Assembly (NCBI GenBank): GCA_022072205.1
Contig: JAJVID010000106.1
Span: 1-49,549, forward strand
Reading direction: 5' to 3'
From: Acidobacteriota bacterium
GTDB taxonomy: Bacteria; Acidobacteriota; Blastocatellia; RBC074
Length of the DNA: 49,549 bases
Shown here: in pieces, positions 23,596-32,178 of the stretch
Numbering within the stretch: the stretch's first letter is position 1
How the letters are laid out: every line of letters begins with the position of its first letter
Made by a program: the position numbers and the translations under genes
Notes under the pieces: model-generated
What the model was told of the DNA's origin: nothing
What the model saw: only the letters and a program-made list of their open reading frames with translations
Database searches by the model: none

Positions 23596-25071
23596 TTACA
23601 AAGGCGGAGCGGCGTCTTCCAACCCCAGGCGGATGAGTTGTTCGCGCGGGGCGTTAATGGAGGTCAGGAATTCGCGCAGGCTGGTTTTGAGTCGTTCTAC
23701 GATTTCGGGGCGCTCGGCGAAAAGATTATGCTCCTGCTGCGGGTCGTCCTTGACGTTGTAGAGCGTGCTGGACATCGGTCCGCGGGTGACGCGGGCGGAG
23801 TAGTGAACCCCGTCGAAGTCGTCATTGACACGCACGTCGCCGAATTGGGGCGGTAGGGGAGAGTACCAGTTGAGAGGTTCGTTCTTTTCTGTGGGGGGCC
23901 AGACGTAGAGCGTCCACTCACCGTCAGTGATGTTCATGGCTTCGCCGTAGCGTCCGAAGACAGCCGTCTGGCGGATGGGTGCGCCTTCGTCTGCGTGGAG
24001 AATGTATGGGAGCAGACTCAGCCCATGCGTCCCGGCAGGAAGCGGAATGTTGAATCCGTCCAGAACGGTGGCGAACAAGTCCACCGGTTGAACCAGATGC
24101 GATACACGCTTGCCCTTTTGTCCGTTGGGGTGGTAGATCAGCAACGGAACGTGCGCAAGTTCCTGATACATATTTGAATCCCCTAGGTCTGACCAGGGCT
24201 TGCCAATCATGCCGTGTTCGCCGAAGAGATGCCCGTGGTCGGTGGCGGCGATAATCATGGTGTCGTCCATCAAGCCGAGGTGTTCCACCGTGTCGAGCAG
24301 GTGTCCGAGCCAGCGATCCACCATTGTGACTTCGCCTGCATACAGGGCGCGGATTTCCTTGAGTTCCTCTTCGCTGTACAGGTCGGATTTACCATAGGTG
24401 GGCCAGATGAAACGGTTGCCGGTATAACCGGGGTTGTACATTTCGTCGTAGGGGTAGGGCGGGTCAAAGGGTTCATGCGGGTCGAAAACTTCCAACATGA
24501 GGAAGAAATCTTTTTGGGCGCGGTTGCGCTCGACCCATTCGGAGGCTTTGCGGAAGACCTGCGGGGCGAAGTAATCCTGTTCCACACGGAAGTGGGCGGT
24601 GTTGCGTTTGTAACGCGCAAAGGAGCCAGGTCGCAGGGCGTGACGCGCCATGCGTTCGGGGTCGCCAGGGAATTCAACGGGGATGTCGGGATCGGTAATC
24701 CACAGGTCGTTTTCCTGCCCGCGAATAAATTCCGCCCCGGAGAAATTGAAGAAGTAATTGCCAGAGCCGCGCTCCCACATGTGGTAGTGGTCGCTGATGA
24801 CCATGCTGGTATGCCCGTTTTGGGTGACGATTTTGGCAATGTCGGGGTCGGTGGTTTCGAGCGGACCCCAGCCGCGCCAGGGGAACTCGAAGCGTCCCGT
24901 CCACATATCGCGGCGGGCGGGCATACACGGGTAGGAGCCGAGATAGGCGTTCTCGAAGACGACGCTCTTGCGCGCCAGCGCGTCGAGGTTGGGGGTTTGA
25001 ATCCAGTCGTTGCCATAACAGCCGAGGTGGTCGCGGCGCAGGGTGTCAATGATGATGAAGATGGTGTTCAT
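23596..25071 (-). CDS. Type I sulfatase, no signal peptide
   Basis: A 491-residue alkaline-phosphatase-fold sulfatase. The N-terminal metal motif is IIIDTLRRDHLG, and the formylglycine site is YPCMPARRDMWTG, with C49 in CxPxR to be converted by the maturase next door. Metal ligands continue in IIAATDHGHLFGEHG. No signal peptide is seen, so it probably acts in the cytosol on imported sulfated substrate. The start overlaps the maturase stop as ATGA (25068-25071). Distal gene of the sulfatase-maturase-sulfatase operon. Confidence 0.92.
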   Translation of the reverse strand: MNTIFIIIDTLRRDHLGCYGNDWIQTPNLDALARKSVVFENAYLGSYPCMPARRDMWTGRFEFPWRGWGPLETTDPDIAKIVTQNGHTSMVISDHYHMWERGSGNYFFNFSGAEFIRGQENDLWITDPDIPVEFPGDPERMARHALRPGSFARYKRNTAHFRVEQDYFAPQVFRKASEWVERNRAQKDFFLMLEVFDPHEPFDPPYPYDEMYNPGYTGNRFIWPTYGKSDLYSEEELKEIRALYAGEVTMVDRWLGHLLDTVEHLGLMDDTMIIAATDHGHLFGEHGMIGKPWSDLGDSNMYQELAHVPLLIYHPNGQKGKRVSHLVQPVDLFATVLDGFNIPLPAGTHGLSLLPYILHADEGAPIRQTAVFGRYGEAMNITDGEWTLYVWPPTEKNEPLNWYSPLPPQFGDVRVNDDFDGVHYSARVTRGPMSSTLYNVKDDPQQEHNLFAERPEIVERLKTSLREFLTSINAPREQLIRLGLEDAAPPL

Positions 25072-26270
25072 GGTTTTTCCTTTGAAATTTGAATTTTCAT
25101 GATTTCAGCCGCGGGACGGCGCTGGCGGAGCAAGCCCGCCATCTGTCGCATGGGCTGGTCAATGTGGGTGAAAAAGGCTTTGAACCCATCACAGAGATGG
25201 TTCAGTCCCGCTTCGCCATCGGGCGTGAGGTCGGTGCGATCTTTGGGACAGCCGCCGTTGCAGGCAAACAGGACGGGGCATTCGCGGCAATAGCGCGGCA
25301 GGGAGGCTTTTTTATCCAGCCCGAATTTTCGCTGCTGCATACTTCCCGCCATTTCCGCCAGCGGCGTTTCGAGTAAATTTCCCAGGCGGTGACGCGGTTC
25401 CACAAAATGGTCGCAGGAATACAGGTCGCCGTTGTGTTCCATCGCCAGCGCCAGCCCGCAGGTCTCCTGAAACACGCACAAGCCGCCGGGCGCGCCCAGC
25501 CAGCGTCCCAGCGCCGTGTCGAACATCTGCACGAAGACCATGCCCACATCACGGCGCACCCATTCATCGAAAATGGCGATGAGAAAATCGCCGTATTGTT
25601 TTCCCGTGATGGAGCGCGGGGTGAGCGCCGTCCCTTCCTGGAAGCCTGTCCCGTTATCGCGCTCGACGATGGGGATGAACTGGATGAACTGCGCGCCGAT
25701 CTCGTCGCGCAGGAAACGGTACACCTCCAGCGGCTGGTGGACGTTGGCGGCGCTGACGCAGGTCAGGACGTTGAAATCCACCTTATGCTTTTTGAGTAGT
25801 TCAACAGCGCGCAGGACGCGGTCAAAGGTGGGCGCGCCGCCCTTGTCCTTGCGATACAGATCATGCGCTTCACGCGGACCGTCGAGGCTGATCCCGATTA
25901 GGAAGCGATTCTCGGCGAAGAAGCGGCACCACTCGTCGTCCAGAAGCGTGCCGTTAGTTTGCAGGGCGTTTTCGATTCTCATGCCGGGACGGGCGTATTT
26001 CCGCTGGTACGCCACGGCTTTGCGGAAGAAATCCAGCCCCATCAGGGTCGGCTCGCCGCCCTGCCAGGCAAAGTTGACTTCAGGCGCGCGCTGGGCGGCG
26101 ATGTACTGGCGAACGTAACTTTCCAGCGTCTCGTCCCCCATACGGAAGGAACTGCCTTGGTACAGGTCTTCCTTGCGGAGATAAAAACAATATTCGCAAT
26201 CCAAATTACAGATCGCGCCGCGCGGCTTGGTCATTACATGAAAAGCGGGAGGGAGGGGGATGGCGGTCAT
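25068..26270 (-). CDS. Anaerobic sulfatase-maturating radical SAM enzyme (anSME)
   Basis: About 400 residues. AICNLDCEYCFYL holds the CxxxCxxC that binds the radical-SAM cluster (C21, C25, C28); WQGGEPTLMG is the SAM-binding GGE motif. A SPASM tail with CGLALAMEHNGDLYSCDHFV and CRECPVLFACNGGCPK binds two more clusters. It oxidises the sulfatase Cys (or Ser) to formylglycine without oxygen. ATG 26270 is the likely start; a TTG at 26282 overlaps the upstream stop (TTGA). Its position between two sulfatases names its substrates and implies low-oxygen growth. Confidence 0.93.
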   Translation of the reverse strand: MTAIPLPPAFHVMTKPRGAICNLDCEYCFYLRKEDLYQGSSFRMGDETLESYVRQYIAAQRAPEVNFAWQGGEPTLMGLDFFRKAVAYQRKYARPGMRIENALQTNGTLLDDEWCRFFAENRFLIGISLDGPREAHDLYRKDKGGAPTFDRVLRAVELLKKHKVDFNVLTCVSAANVHQPLEVYRFLRDEIGAQFIQFIPIVERDNGTGFQEGTALTPRSITGKQYGDFLIAIFDEWVRRDVGMVFVQMFDTALGRWLGAPGGLCVFQETCGLALAMEHNGDLYSCDHFVEPRHRLGNLLETPLAEMAGSMQQRKFGLDKKASLPRYCRECPVLFACNGGCPKDRTDLTPDGEAGLNHLCDGFKAFFTHIDQPMRQMAGLLRQRRPAAEIMKIQISKEKP

Positions 26271-26278
26271 ATTTTTTC

Positions 26279-27850
26279 TCAAATACTGCGTTCATGTTCC
26301 CAGTGCGGATTATCGCTGGCGCGCAGATACCAGTGTAACAAACGTTCCCGCAAGTCGTTACGAACTTCCGGCAAGGCTGGGTCGTCAATGCGATTATACA
26401 ATTCCTGCGGGTCATTTTTCAGGTCGTACAGTTCTTCCTTTCCAGCGCTGCGGATGATCAGTTTCCACTCGCGGGTGCGGAGCATAGCGGCGCGCGCCAC
26501 CGTGGTGGGGTCATCCTGCTGAAGTTTAAGTTTCTCGAAGTAATGTCCCATCAACGGGTCATCGTCAGATTGAATGCCCGCCTCGAAGGCTTGCGGTTCG
26601 CGCGGATCGTAACCACCCACCGCGTAGACCGCATCCCTTTCCGTAAAGCCTTCCATCACGGAAGTGAGCGACAGACCAAAGTGAGTGTAGGGCGTTTGAA
26701 TACCCGCCTGCTCCAACACGGTGGGAAAAAGATCGAGCGACTGGGTGAAACCGTCCACGCGCTGACCTGCGTGAGCGTCGGCGGGATATTTGACGATCAG
26801 CGGCGCGCGCAGTAAATCATCCTGAAAGCCCGTTGGCCACTTTTCCACTAATCCGTAATCACCAACATAATCGCCGTGATCGCTGAGGAAGAGAATGAGC
26901 GCATCGTCGTACAGTCCCTGCGCCTTGAGTGCGGCAACGATACGCCCCACCTGCTCGTCCAGTTTTGTGACCATGCCGTAGTAGGTGGCGCGCAGTTCGC
27001 GCAAGTCTTCAGGAGTCAATTGCGCCAGATCGTAGCGCGAATACAGTTCGCGCATAAAATGCGGCTTATCGTCCAGCCGCGCAGGAATGGGATCAGCGAT
27101 GGCGGCGCGCTCATACATCGAGAAGTACGGCTCTTCCACTTGATACGGCGTGTGTGGCAAGGTGGCGGCAATATAAAGACAGAAGGGCTGGCGCGGCACA
27201 GAAGCCAGCCAGCGCGCGGCGGACTCGAAAATCAGCGGTTCCATCTGCGCGGCAGGGGAGGCGGGTTCCGCCTTTCCGAAGTAAAACGAATGGTGCAGGT
27301 GATGTCCACGCGAATAGGGACTGTGCGCCGCAGGCAGCATATCCGCGAATTCTTGCAAGCGCTCGTCGCCGAATAAGCCGCTCAACGGCTTGCGCTCCAC
27401 CACAAACAAGCGAAACGCCAGCGCCAGCATTTTCAATTTTTTACGTAACTTCAAAGGACGCAGACGCTGGCGCATTAATTTTATCTGAACGCTCTGCGGA
27501 CCCGCCAGCCGCCGCCGAAAACTGGCGCGCAGGCTGGGCGTGGTCATCAGGTCGTTCTTGCCCGCCATGACGGTCTCGTAGCCGTTCTCTTTCAGAATCT
27601 TAAACAGATTTTCTTCGTGCGGGCGCAGCAACTGATACAGCGAGCGATGCCCGTTGACCTGTGGATACAGTCCCGTAAAGTTTGCCATGCGCGAAGGCGC
27701 GCAGACCGGGTTGGCGGCGTAGTTTTGCGTGAAGGTCACGCCGTCCTTCCGCAGCGCGGTGAGATGCGGCGCGCGTACAAGCGGATTCTCCAGCGCATCC
27801 GCGCGCAGGTCGTCGGCAATAATGATGACGATATTGGGATGGGCGGTCAC
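26279..27850 (-). CDS. Type I sulfatase, no signal peptide
   Basis: 523 residues. IVIIIADDLRADALENP carries the metal-binding Asp pair (D13, D14), and ANPVCAPSRMANFTGLYP the canonical CxPSR formylglycine motif (C50-R54). ILFLSDHGDYVGDYG supplies the late metal ligands. As in the other sulfatase there is no signal peptide. It begins with GTG at 27850, with GGGAG further upstream than usual. First gene of the operon. It is only distantly similar to the downstream sulfatase, so the two probably desulfate different positions or sugars. Confidence 0.92.
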   Translation of the reverse strand: MTAHPNIVIIIADDLRADALENPLVRAPHLTALRKDGVTFTQNYAANPVCAPSRMANFTGLYPQVNGHRSLYQLLRPHEENLFKILKENGYETVMAGKNDLMTTPSLRASFRRRLAGPQSVQIKLMRQRLRPLKLRKKLKMLALAFRLFVVERKPLSGLFGDERLQEFADMLPAAHSPYSRGHHLHHSFYFGKAEPASPAAQMEPLIFESAARWLASVPRQPFCLYIAATLPHTPYQVEEPYFSMYERAAIADPIPARLDDKPHFMRELYSRYDLAQLTPEDLRELRATYYGMVTKLDEQVGRIVAALKAQGLYDDALILFLSDHGDYVGDYGLVEKWPTGFQDDLLRAPLIVKYPADAHAGQRVDGFTQSLDLFPTVLEQAGIQTPYTHFGLSLTSVMEGFTERDAVYAVGGYDPREPQAFEAGIQSDDDPLMGHYFEKLKLQQDDPTTVARAAMLRTREWKLIIRSAGKEELYDLKNDPQELYNRIDDPALPEVRNDLRERLLHWYLRASDNPHWEHERSI

Positions 27851-27906
27851 GTTGATGTGTTTCTCCCAAAGGAATGAAAGGCTTGTTGAATAAATGACGT
27901 TAAGTG

Positions 27907-27960
27907 CCGTCCCAAAGGTTTGATTGGCGAAACAGTGTTTTCAAGGAAACCTTCGGGACG
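27907..27960. repeat. Palindromic repeat element, copy 3
   Basis: CCGTCCCAAAGGTT at the left and AACCTTCGGGACG at the right, with an interior of GATTGGCGAAA and GTTTTCAAGG. Near-identical to copy 2 in opposite orientation. It overlaps the last codons of the hydrolase gene at 27941-28942. Confidence 0.85.
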
Positions 27961-28942
27961 TTTTGCTTATGGCAACTGAATGAAGAAAAAATACAGCTTC
28001 TTCAAGCGCGGATGTGGCTTGAGGAAGGAAACCAACAAAATTAAAAAATCCGTGAATCGCGCCCTGATAACGCACGCAATGTGCCGCGACGCCTGCCTGT
28101 TCCAGCCTTGCGGCATACTGCTCCGCCTCATCGCGCAACGGATCAAATTCAGCGGTCAGGATCAAGACAGGCGGTAGACCGCGCAAGTCATCCGCCAGCA
28201 GGGGCGAGACGCGCGGATCGAAACGTTCCTCCTGCGTGTTGAGATATTGTCCGCGCCGCTTTTCCAACGTGAGAGTGGTGATGCCATATCCTTGCATTCC
28301 GAATTGGCGGTGGGACTCTGTATCCATTTGAGCGAGATTGGTCACGGGGTTGAACAGGATTTGAAAAGCAATCGCGGGATGGTCATGCTGTCTCGCTGCC
28401 AGACAAGCGGCAGTTGCCAACGTGCCGCCAGCGCTGCCGCCCACTACGCCGAGACGGGCAGAGTCCCCGCCGAGTTCAGGGGCGTGTTCCGCCGCCCAAT
28501 CCAGGATAGCGAGAGCATCTTCCAGCGCGGCGGGGAATTTATGTTCGGGAGCGAGACGGTAATCTACAGAAATTACCACACATTGTCCGCGCTTTGCCAA
28601 CTGGCGGCAGAACGGGTCGGACTGTTCCAAGTCACCGAGCGCCCAGCCGCCGCCGTGCAAAAAAATCAGAATTGGCATAGGCGCTGACTCAGCGGGCGTA
28701 TAAATGCGGATGGGAATCGCCCAGCCCTGAGCGGGGATTAAGCGGTCTTCGATGCGCTTCATCCCCACGCGGCGGACGAAAAGACGCCTCAGTCCGGAAC
28801 GGGATTCTCGTTCACGCGCCCGCTCTTCGTCCACGCCTGGAGCCGCAGGCTGGGAGACGGGAGCCAGCCGAAGCAGGAGGCGGAGGCGCGGGTCAAGGTG
28901 TCCGCCTCCAAGATGTGCGGGGTCAGCAATCCGAACTGCCAT
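27941..28942 (-). CDS. HSL-family alpha/beta hydrolase (acetyl-esterase type)
   Basis: 333 residues. FLHGGGWALGDLE gives the HGGG oxyanion motif, VVGGSAGGTLATA the GxSxG nucleophile, LTAEFDPLRDEAEQYA the catalytic Asp, and YQGAIHGFFNFVGF the catalytic His: the hormone-sensitive-lipase family. No signal peptide. The final residues (TSRRFP and stop) are encoded by the palindromic repeat, so the C-terminus was set by insertion of that element. The start lies 2 bases after the MFS stop. It may deacetylate the sugars desulfated by the adjacent operon; inference. Confidence 0.9.
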   Translation of the reverse strand: MAVRIADPAHLGGGHLDPRLRLLLRLAPVSQPAAPGVDEERARERESRSGLRRLFVRRVGMKRIEDRLIPAQGWAIPIRIYTPAESAPMPILIFLHGGGWALGDLEQSDPFCRQLAKRGQCVVISVDYRLAPEHKFPAALEDALAILDWAAEHAPELGGDSARLGVVGGSAGGTLATAACLAARQHDHPAIAFQILFNPVTNLAQMDTESHRQFGMQGYGITTLTLEKRRGQYLNTQEERFDPRVSPLLADDLRGLPPVLILTAEFDPLRDEAEQYAARLEQAGVAAHCVRYQGAIHGFFNFVGFLPQATSALEEAVFFLHSVAISKTSRRFP

Positions 28943-28944
28943 TC

Positions 28945-30282
28945 CTACCCCACAAGTTCTGCCTTGCGTTTTTCCAGCAGGTCATTCAGCGCCATGCAGT
29001 CGCGGTGGTAAAACGGATAGAAAGCGAACCAGAAGATCACGCTCAACGTGAGCGAAACGGTCACTGCCCAGAAGAACAGGTTGGTGAGCGTAATCTGGTT
29101 GCCAACAATGCCGACAATGGCAGCTACAGCAGCCTGAATCAAGCCGTTGGCAAGGCGGTTGACGGCGTAGGCGGTGCTGCGTTGTTCGGGCGCGTTGATA
29201 GCGGCGATCATTGGGGCAATGGCGGCGGGAAATGCCATATCCATGAATAAACCAAACAGCAGGGCAAACACAAAGAAGTTCATCATGCTGCCCGATACCT
29301 GCTGGAAGAAGAAATACCCCAGCAGCGCCATCATGGCGCGCGATCCCTGCGCCACGAACAACCGTCCGAAGCGCGGATTTTTGCGCTCTGCCCAATCCCC
29401 CAACAGACCGCCAATCAATGTACTGAGCGCCGAACCGATGATAATTCCAGTTAGCACGGTGGTGGCTTGTCCGGGACGGAAGCCGCGTTCATCCACCAGC
29501 CAGGTAACAGCGAAGGTTAATATGGTAATCTGTACTGGCACACCGAAAATCTTTTCAAAAATAAGCAGCAGGTTGGTCGGCACGCGAAAGATGGAGGCCA
29601 CGCTCTGCCAGGAAAAGGCATACTTTTTTTCCGACTTCTCCGCCATGTCATAAATGGCGGCTTCCGCGCCGCCGCGCGGCGGTTCGGTCAGGAAGAGGGC
29701 GAAGAACAGACCGCTCAACATGCTCAACGCGCCGAAGGTAATGAAGCCGATGCGCCAGCCCGTTTCGGGAATTTCTGCCATACGCCCAAAGAACAGGATG
29801 CTGACAATAACCGCCAGCGAGGAAATCATGCGCATAATGCCGAAGACCTTGCCGCGTTCCTTTTGCGGGAACAGGTCGGTGAGCATGGAGTTCATCGGCG
29901 AGCCCAGCGCCACCAACCCAATGGCGGCGACCACGCGCAACGCCAGCAGCATTTCGTAACTGGCGGAAAAACCAATCAGCAGAGTCCACAACCCCCACAG
30001 ACCGGCGCCGATGATCAGGATGCGCTTGCGGCTGTAGCGGTCCGCCAAAACGCCCCAGATCGGACCGAAGATCATCTCCATCACCTTGCCCAGGCTGGTG
30101 ATCGTGCCGAGGTTGGCGGTGGTCATGTTCAATGAAGTGCGAATGGCGGGGAACATGGAAGACATCGCCTGGTCTTCGCCAGCGTCCACGATGCCGGCGA
30201 AGGCCAGCGTTACCACATTGCGCCAGCGTCCCTTGACAGCAGGAACATCGGCGGCGGGCAGTTCTTGCGTTTGTGCGGTCAT
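28945..30282 (-). CDS. MFS transporter
   Basis: A 445-residue, 12-helix carrier. The A motif appears as GVLADRYSRKRILI after helix 2, and a second variant as GDWAERKNPRFG in the middle. The opening (GIVDAGEDQAMSSMFPAIRT) resembles sugar or organic-acid carriers more than drug pumps, but the substrate is not determinable. It is coupled to the HSL-type hydrolase downstream (2-base gap). The ribosome site is AAAGGAGAATG. Confidence 0.87.
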   Translation of the reverse strand: MTAQTQELPAADVPAVKGRWRNVVTLAFAGIVDAGEDQAMSSMFPAIRTSLNMTTANLGTITSLGKVMEMIFGPIWGVLADRYSRKRILIIGAGLWGLWTLLIGFSASYEMLLALRVVAAIGLVALGSPMNSMLTDLFPQKERGKVFGIMRMISSLAVIVSILFFGRMAEIPETGWRIGFITFGALSMLSGLFFALFLTEPPRGGAEAAIYDMAEKSEKKYAFSWQSVASIFRVPTNLLLIFEKIFGVPVQITILTFAVTWLVDERGFRPGQATTVLTGIIIGSALSTLIGGLLGDWAERKNPRFGRLFVAQGSRAMMALLGYFFFQQVSGSMMNFFVFALLFGLFMDMAFPAAIAPMIAAINAPEQRSTAYAVNRLANGLIQAAVAAIVGIVGNQITLTNLFFWAVTVSLTLSVIFWFAFYPFYHRDCMALNDLLEKRKAELVG

Positions 30283-30301
30283 GTCATTCTCCTTTTGTTA
30301 A

Positions 30302-30333
30302 AGACCCTGAAGGTTTCAAAAACCTTTAGGTCT
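30302..30333. repeat. Short palindromic element (related repeat or terminator)
   Basis: AGACCCTGAAGGTTT (30302-30316) and AAACCTTTAGGTCT (30320-30333) form a compact hairpin. It shares the GAAGGTTT/AAACCTT core with copies 1-3 but has different outer bases and no long spacer. It lies between the hydrolase and MFS genes and overlaps the hydrolase stop. Confidence 0.65.
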
Positions 30334-31083
30334 GGTGGTAAAAAAGTCGGCTACTTTGCGATACACGATTTCACGTTCTTGATCCAACGTGATCACGTGT
30401 CCGCTTTTTTCGAGCCAGAGCGTTTCCTTGTGCGGCGTGACCAGACGCTCGCTCAACAAATCCAATGCGTTGGGTTCGATCACCTTGTCGCCGTGCGACT
30501 GGATCAACAGCACAGGCACGTTGATTTTCGGCAGCCCAGTCTGCATGAGTTTCGCCAGCTCTGCGGCTTCGGCGATGGCATGAGGGACAAAATAGGCGTA
30601 GGAAGTTTCGGCGCGATTGCCCACCGCGGCAGGTTTTTTGAATTTTGGAACGAACAGGCTGAGGGGCCGCATGAAGCGGACGCGCCAGTCGCCGGTCAAC
30701 CCGTAGGGCGTGGATAGCGCCGCCACACCATGGACTTCATAGCGGTTGCCCGCGATCAGGGTTAGGACTCCGCCCATGGAGAGACCGGCGACATAAATTC
30801 GATCGCTCATACCTCGCAATAGATTCAAGCCGTCCTCTACAGCGACCAACCAGTCGCGCCAGGTGGGGCGGCGCAGGTCGTCCACCTGCGTGCCATGTCC
30901 GGGCAGGCGGATGCCAAGCGTGGTGTAGCCTTGCGTTTCGTTCAAATATTTTCCGAGTCCGCGCATGGCGGCGGGAGAGCCGGTAAAACCGTGAATCAGC
31001 AAAACGCCATTGCGTTTGGAATCGCCGGGAAACAGAAACGGCTCTGCGCCTGGCATGGTCAGGGATTTTAGGTCCACAAGCAT
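30316..31083 (-). CDS. Carboxylesterase (Est30/monoacylglycerol-lipase-like alpha/beta hydrolase)
   Basis: 255 residues. VLLIHGFTGSPAAMRGLGKY with LPGHGTQVDD form the oxyanion site, VAGLSMGGVLTL the nucleophile Ser, LIQSHGDKVIEP the Asp and LEKSGHVITLD the His, as in Geobacillus Est30. Intracellular. Eleven bases after the DUF2270 gene, so the two are probably co-transcribed. Its last residues (RPKGF and stop) come from the short palindromic element. The natural substrate is unknown. Confidence 0.88.
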   Translation of the reverse strand: MLVDLKSLTMPGAEPFLFPGDSKRNGVLLIHGFTGSPAAMRGLGKYLNETQGYTTLGIRLPGHGTQVDDLRRPTWRDWLVAVEDGLNLLRGMSDRIYVAGLSMGGVLTLIAGNRYEVHGVAALSTPYGLTGDWRVRFMRPLSLFVPKFKKPAAVGNRAETSYAYFVPHAIAEAAELAKLMQTGLPKINVPVLLIQSHGDKVIEPNALDLLSERLVTPHKETLWLEKSGHVITLDQEREIVYRKVADFFTTRPKGF

Positions 31084-31094
31084 CCTTTCTGTGA

Positions 31095-32171
31095 TTACAT
31101 TTTCAGGGGTTTAAAGCCACGTCCCAGTACTTCCTGGGCTGGCATCACAATGACAAAAGCGCCGGAATCCTGCGCCTGCACCAGAGCCTTGAGGTGGGCA
31201 GTCTCGGTTACGGTCAGAGCAACCAGAAGCACTTCGCGTTCTGTATTGGAGTACATCCCCTGCCCATGCAGGGAGGTGGCTCCGCGCCGCATTTCCTTGA
31301 TAATCTGGTCGGCGACTTCGCGCGGCTTGGTGGTGATAATTATGGCCAGCAACTGCTGCCGTCGGCGACGCGGCGAGCTTGTTTCTGTTTTTTCAGGATG
31401 ATGATTATGCTCTTCGTGGACTTCCATACTGCGCCACAGTCCGCGGAAGACCGGCATCCCCTCGAATTTCGGCAGCACTTCGCCGCTGGCTTGCGTCAGC
31501 CCGGCAGTGAGAATGCCCGCTAAGATTAATAGACTGTTGAAGACCAACCCCAGCGTAATCATCACCTCGCCGGAGATACTGCCTATTGACACACGGCTGA
31601 CAAAATCTGCCCAAGTGAGGGCGGGGGTGGGGTGCAGGTAGATTTTGAATGCCCAAGCCGCATTTAACACCATGAATATCCAGAAGTAATTGCGGCGGAA
31701 ACGCCGCCCGAAGGCTTCCCACATGCTGATTGGAAATTCAGGAGTGAGTAAAGATTCCGCCAGGTTTTCCGCCCATTCCGGGTGAGGCGTAAAAGGTGGA
31801 ACGAGCATGGCGGCGAAGAAATCCGTCTCCATCAGGCGGGTGCGGAGACTCCATAGTTCATAATAACGATAACGGCGCGCTTCGATCCAAAGGAAGATCG
31901 TCACCAGCAGGCTGTTCAGGATGATCACGCCATAATGATTTTGAGGCGAAGATAAGGCAAACGAGACGGCCGCACTGGTAGTGATGACCGCCCAGTTGGT
32001 GGTGTTGTCCAGGCGCATCCGCCAGGTGTTGGAACGCTGAATCTCGGCGCGGTAAAAATGCACCATCGCCGTTGTAAACTCGGACGAACGCAGGTGATAG
32101 CCGCGATAAGACCAGACCGATTCGTCCGGCGGAGGCGTATTCTTTTCGGGAGCGGGGTTGGAATCTGTCAC
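31095..32171 (-). CDS. DUF2270 membrane protein with C-terminal DUF2179 domain
   Basis: 358 residues. The first about 220 are a DUF2270 integral membrane domain with four helices (for example WAVITTSAAVSFAL, VIILNSLLVTIFLWIEA, YFWIFMVLNAAWAFKIYL, and VMITLGLVFNSLLILAGILT). A charged linker (EEHNHHPEKTETSSPRRRRQ) follows, then a soluble domain RGATSLHGQGMYSNTEREVL to QAQDSGAFVIVMPAQEVLGRG like the DUF2179 sensor tail of YitT proteins. Seven bases after a sugar permease, so in the same transcript. The function of neither domain is established. Confidence 0.75.
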   Translation of the reverse strand: MTDSNPAPEKNTPPPDESVWSYRGYHLRSSEFTTAMVHFYRAEIQRSNTWRMRLDNTTNWAVITTSAAVSFALSSPQNHYGVIILNSLLVTIFLWIEARRYRYYELWSLRTRLMETDFFAAMLVPPFTPHPEWAENLAESLLTPEFPISMWEAFGRRFRRNYFWIFMVLNAAWAFKIYLHPTPALTWADFVSRVSIGSISGEVMITLGLVFNSLLILAGILTAGLTQASGEVLPKFEGMPVFRGLWRSMEVHEEHNHHPEKTETSSPRRRRQQLLAIIITTKPREVADQIIKEMRRGATSLHGQGMYSNTEREVLLVALTVTETAHLKALVQAQDSGAFVIVMPAQEVLGRGFKPLKM

Positions 32172-32178
32172 AGACGAA

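Noticed and set aside
24214..25092. 292-codon open frame on the plus strand
   Set aside because: Antisense to the sulfatase with its CxPxR motif; composition is biased to Gly/Val and no domain is seen.
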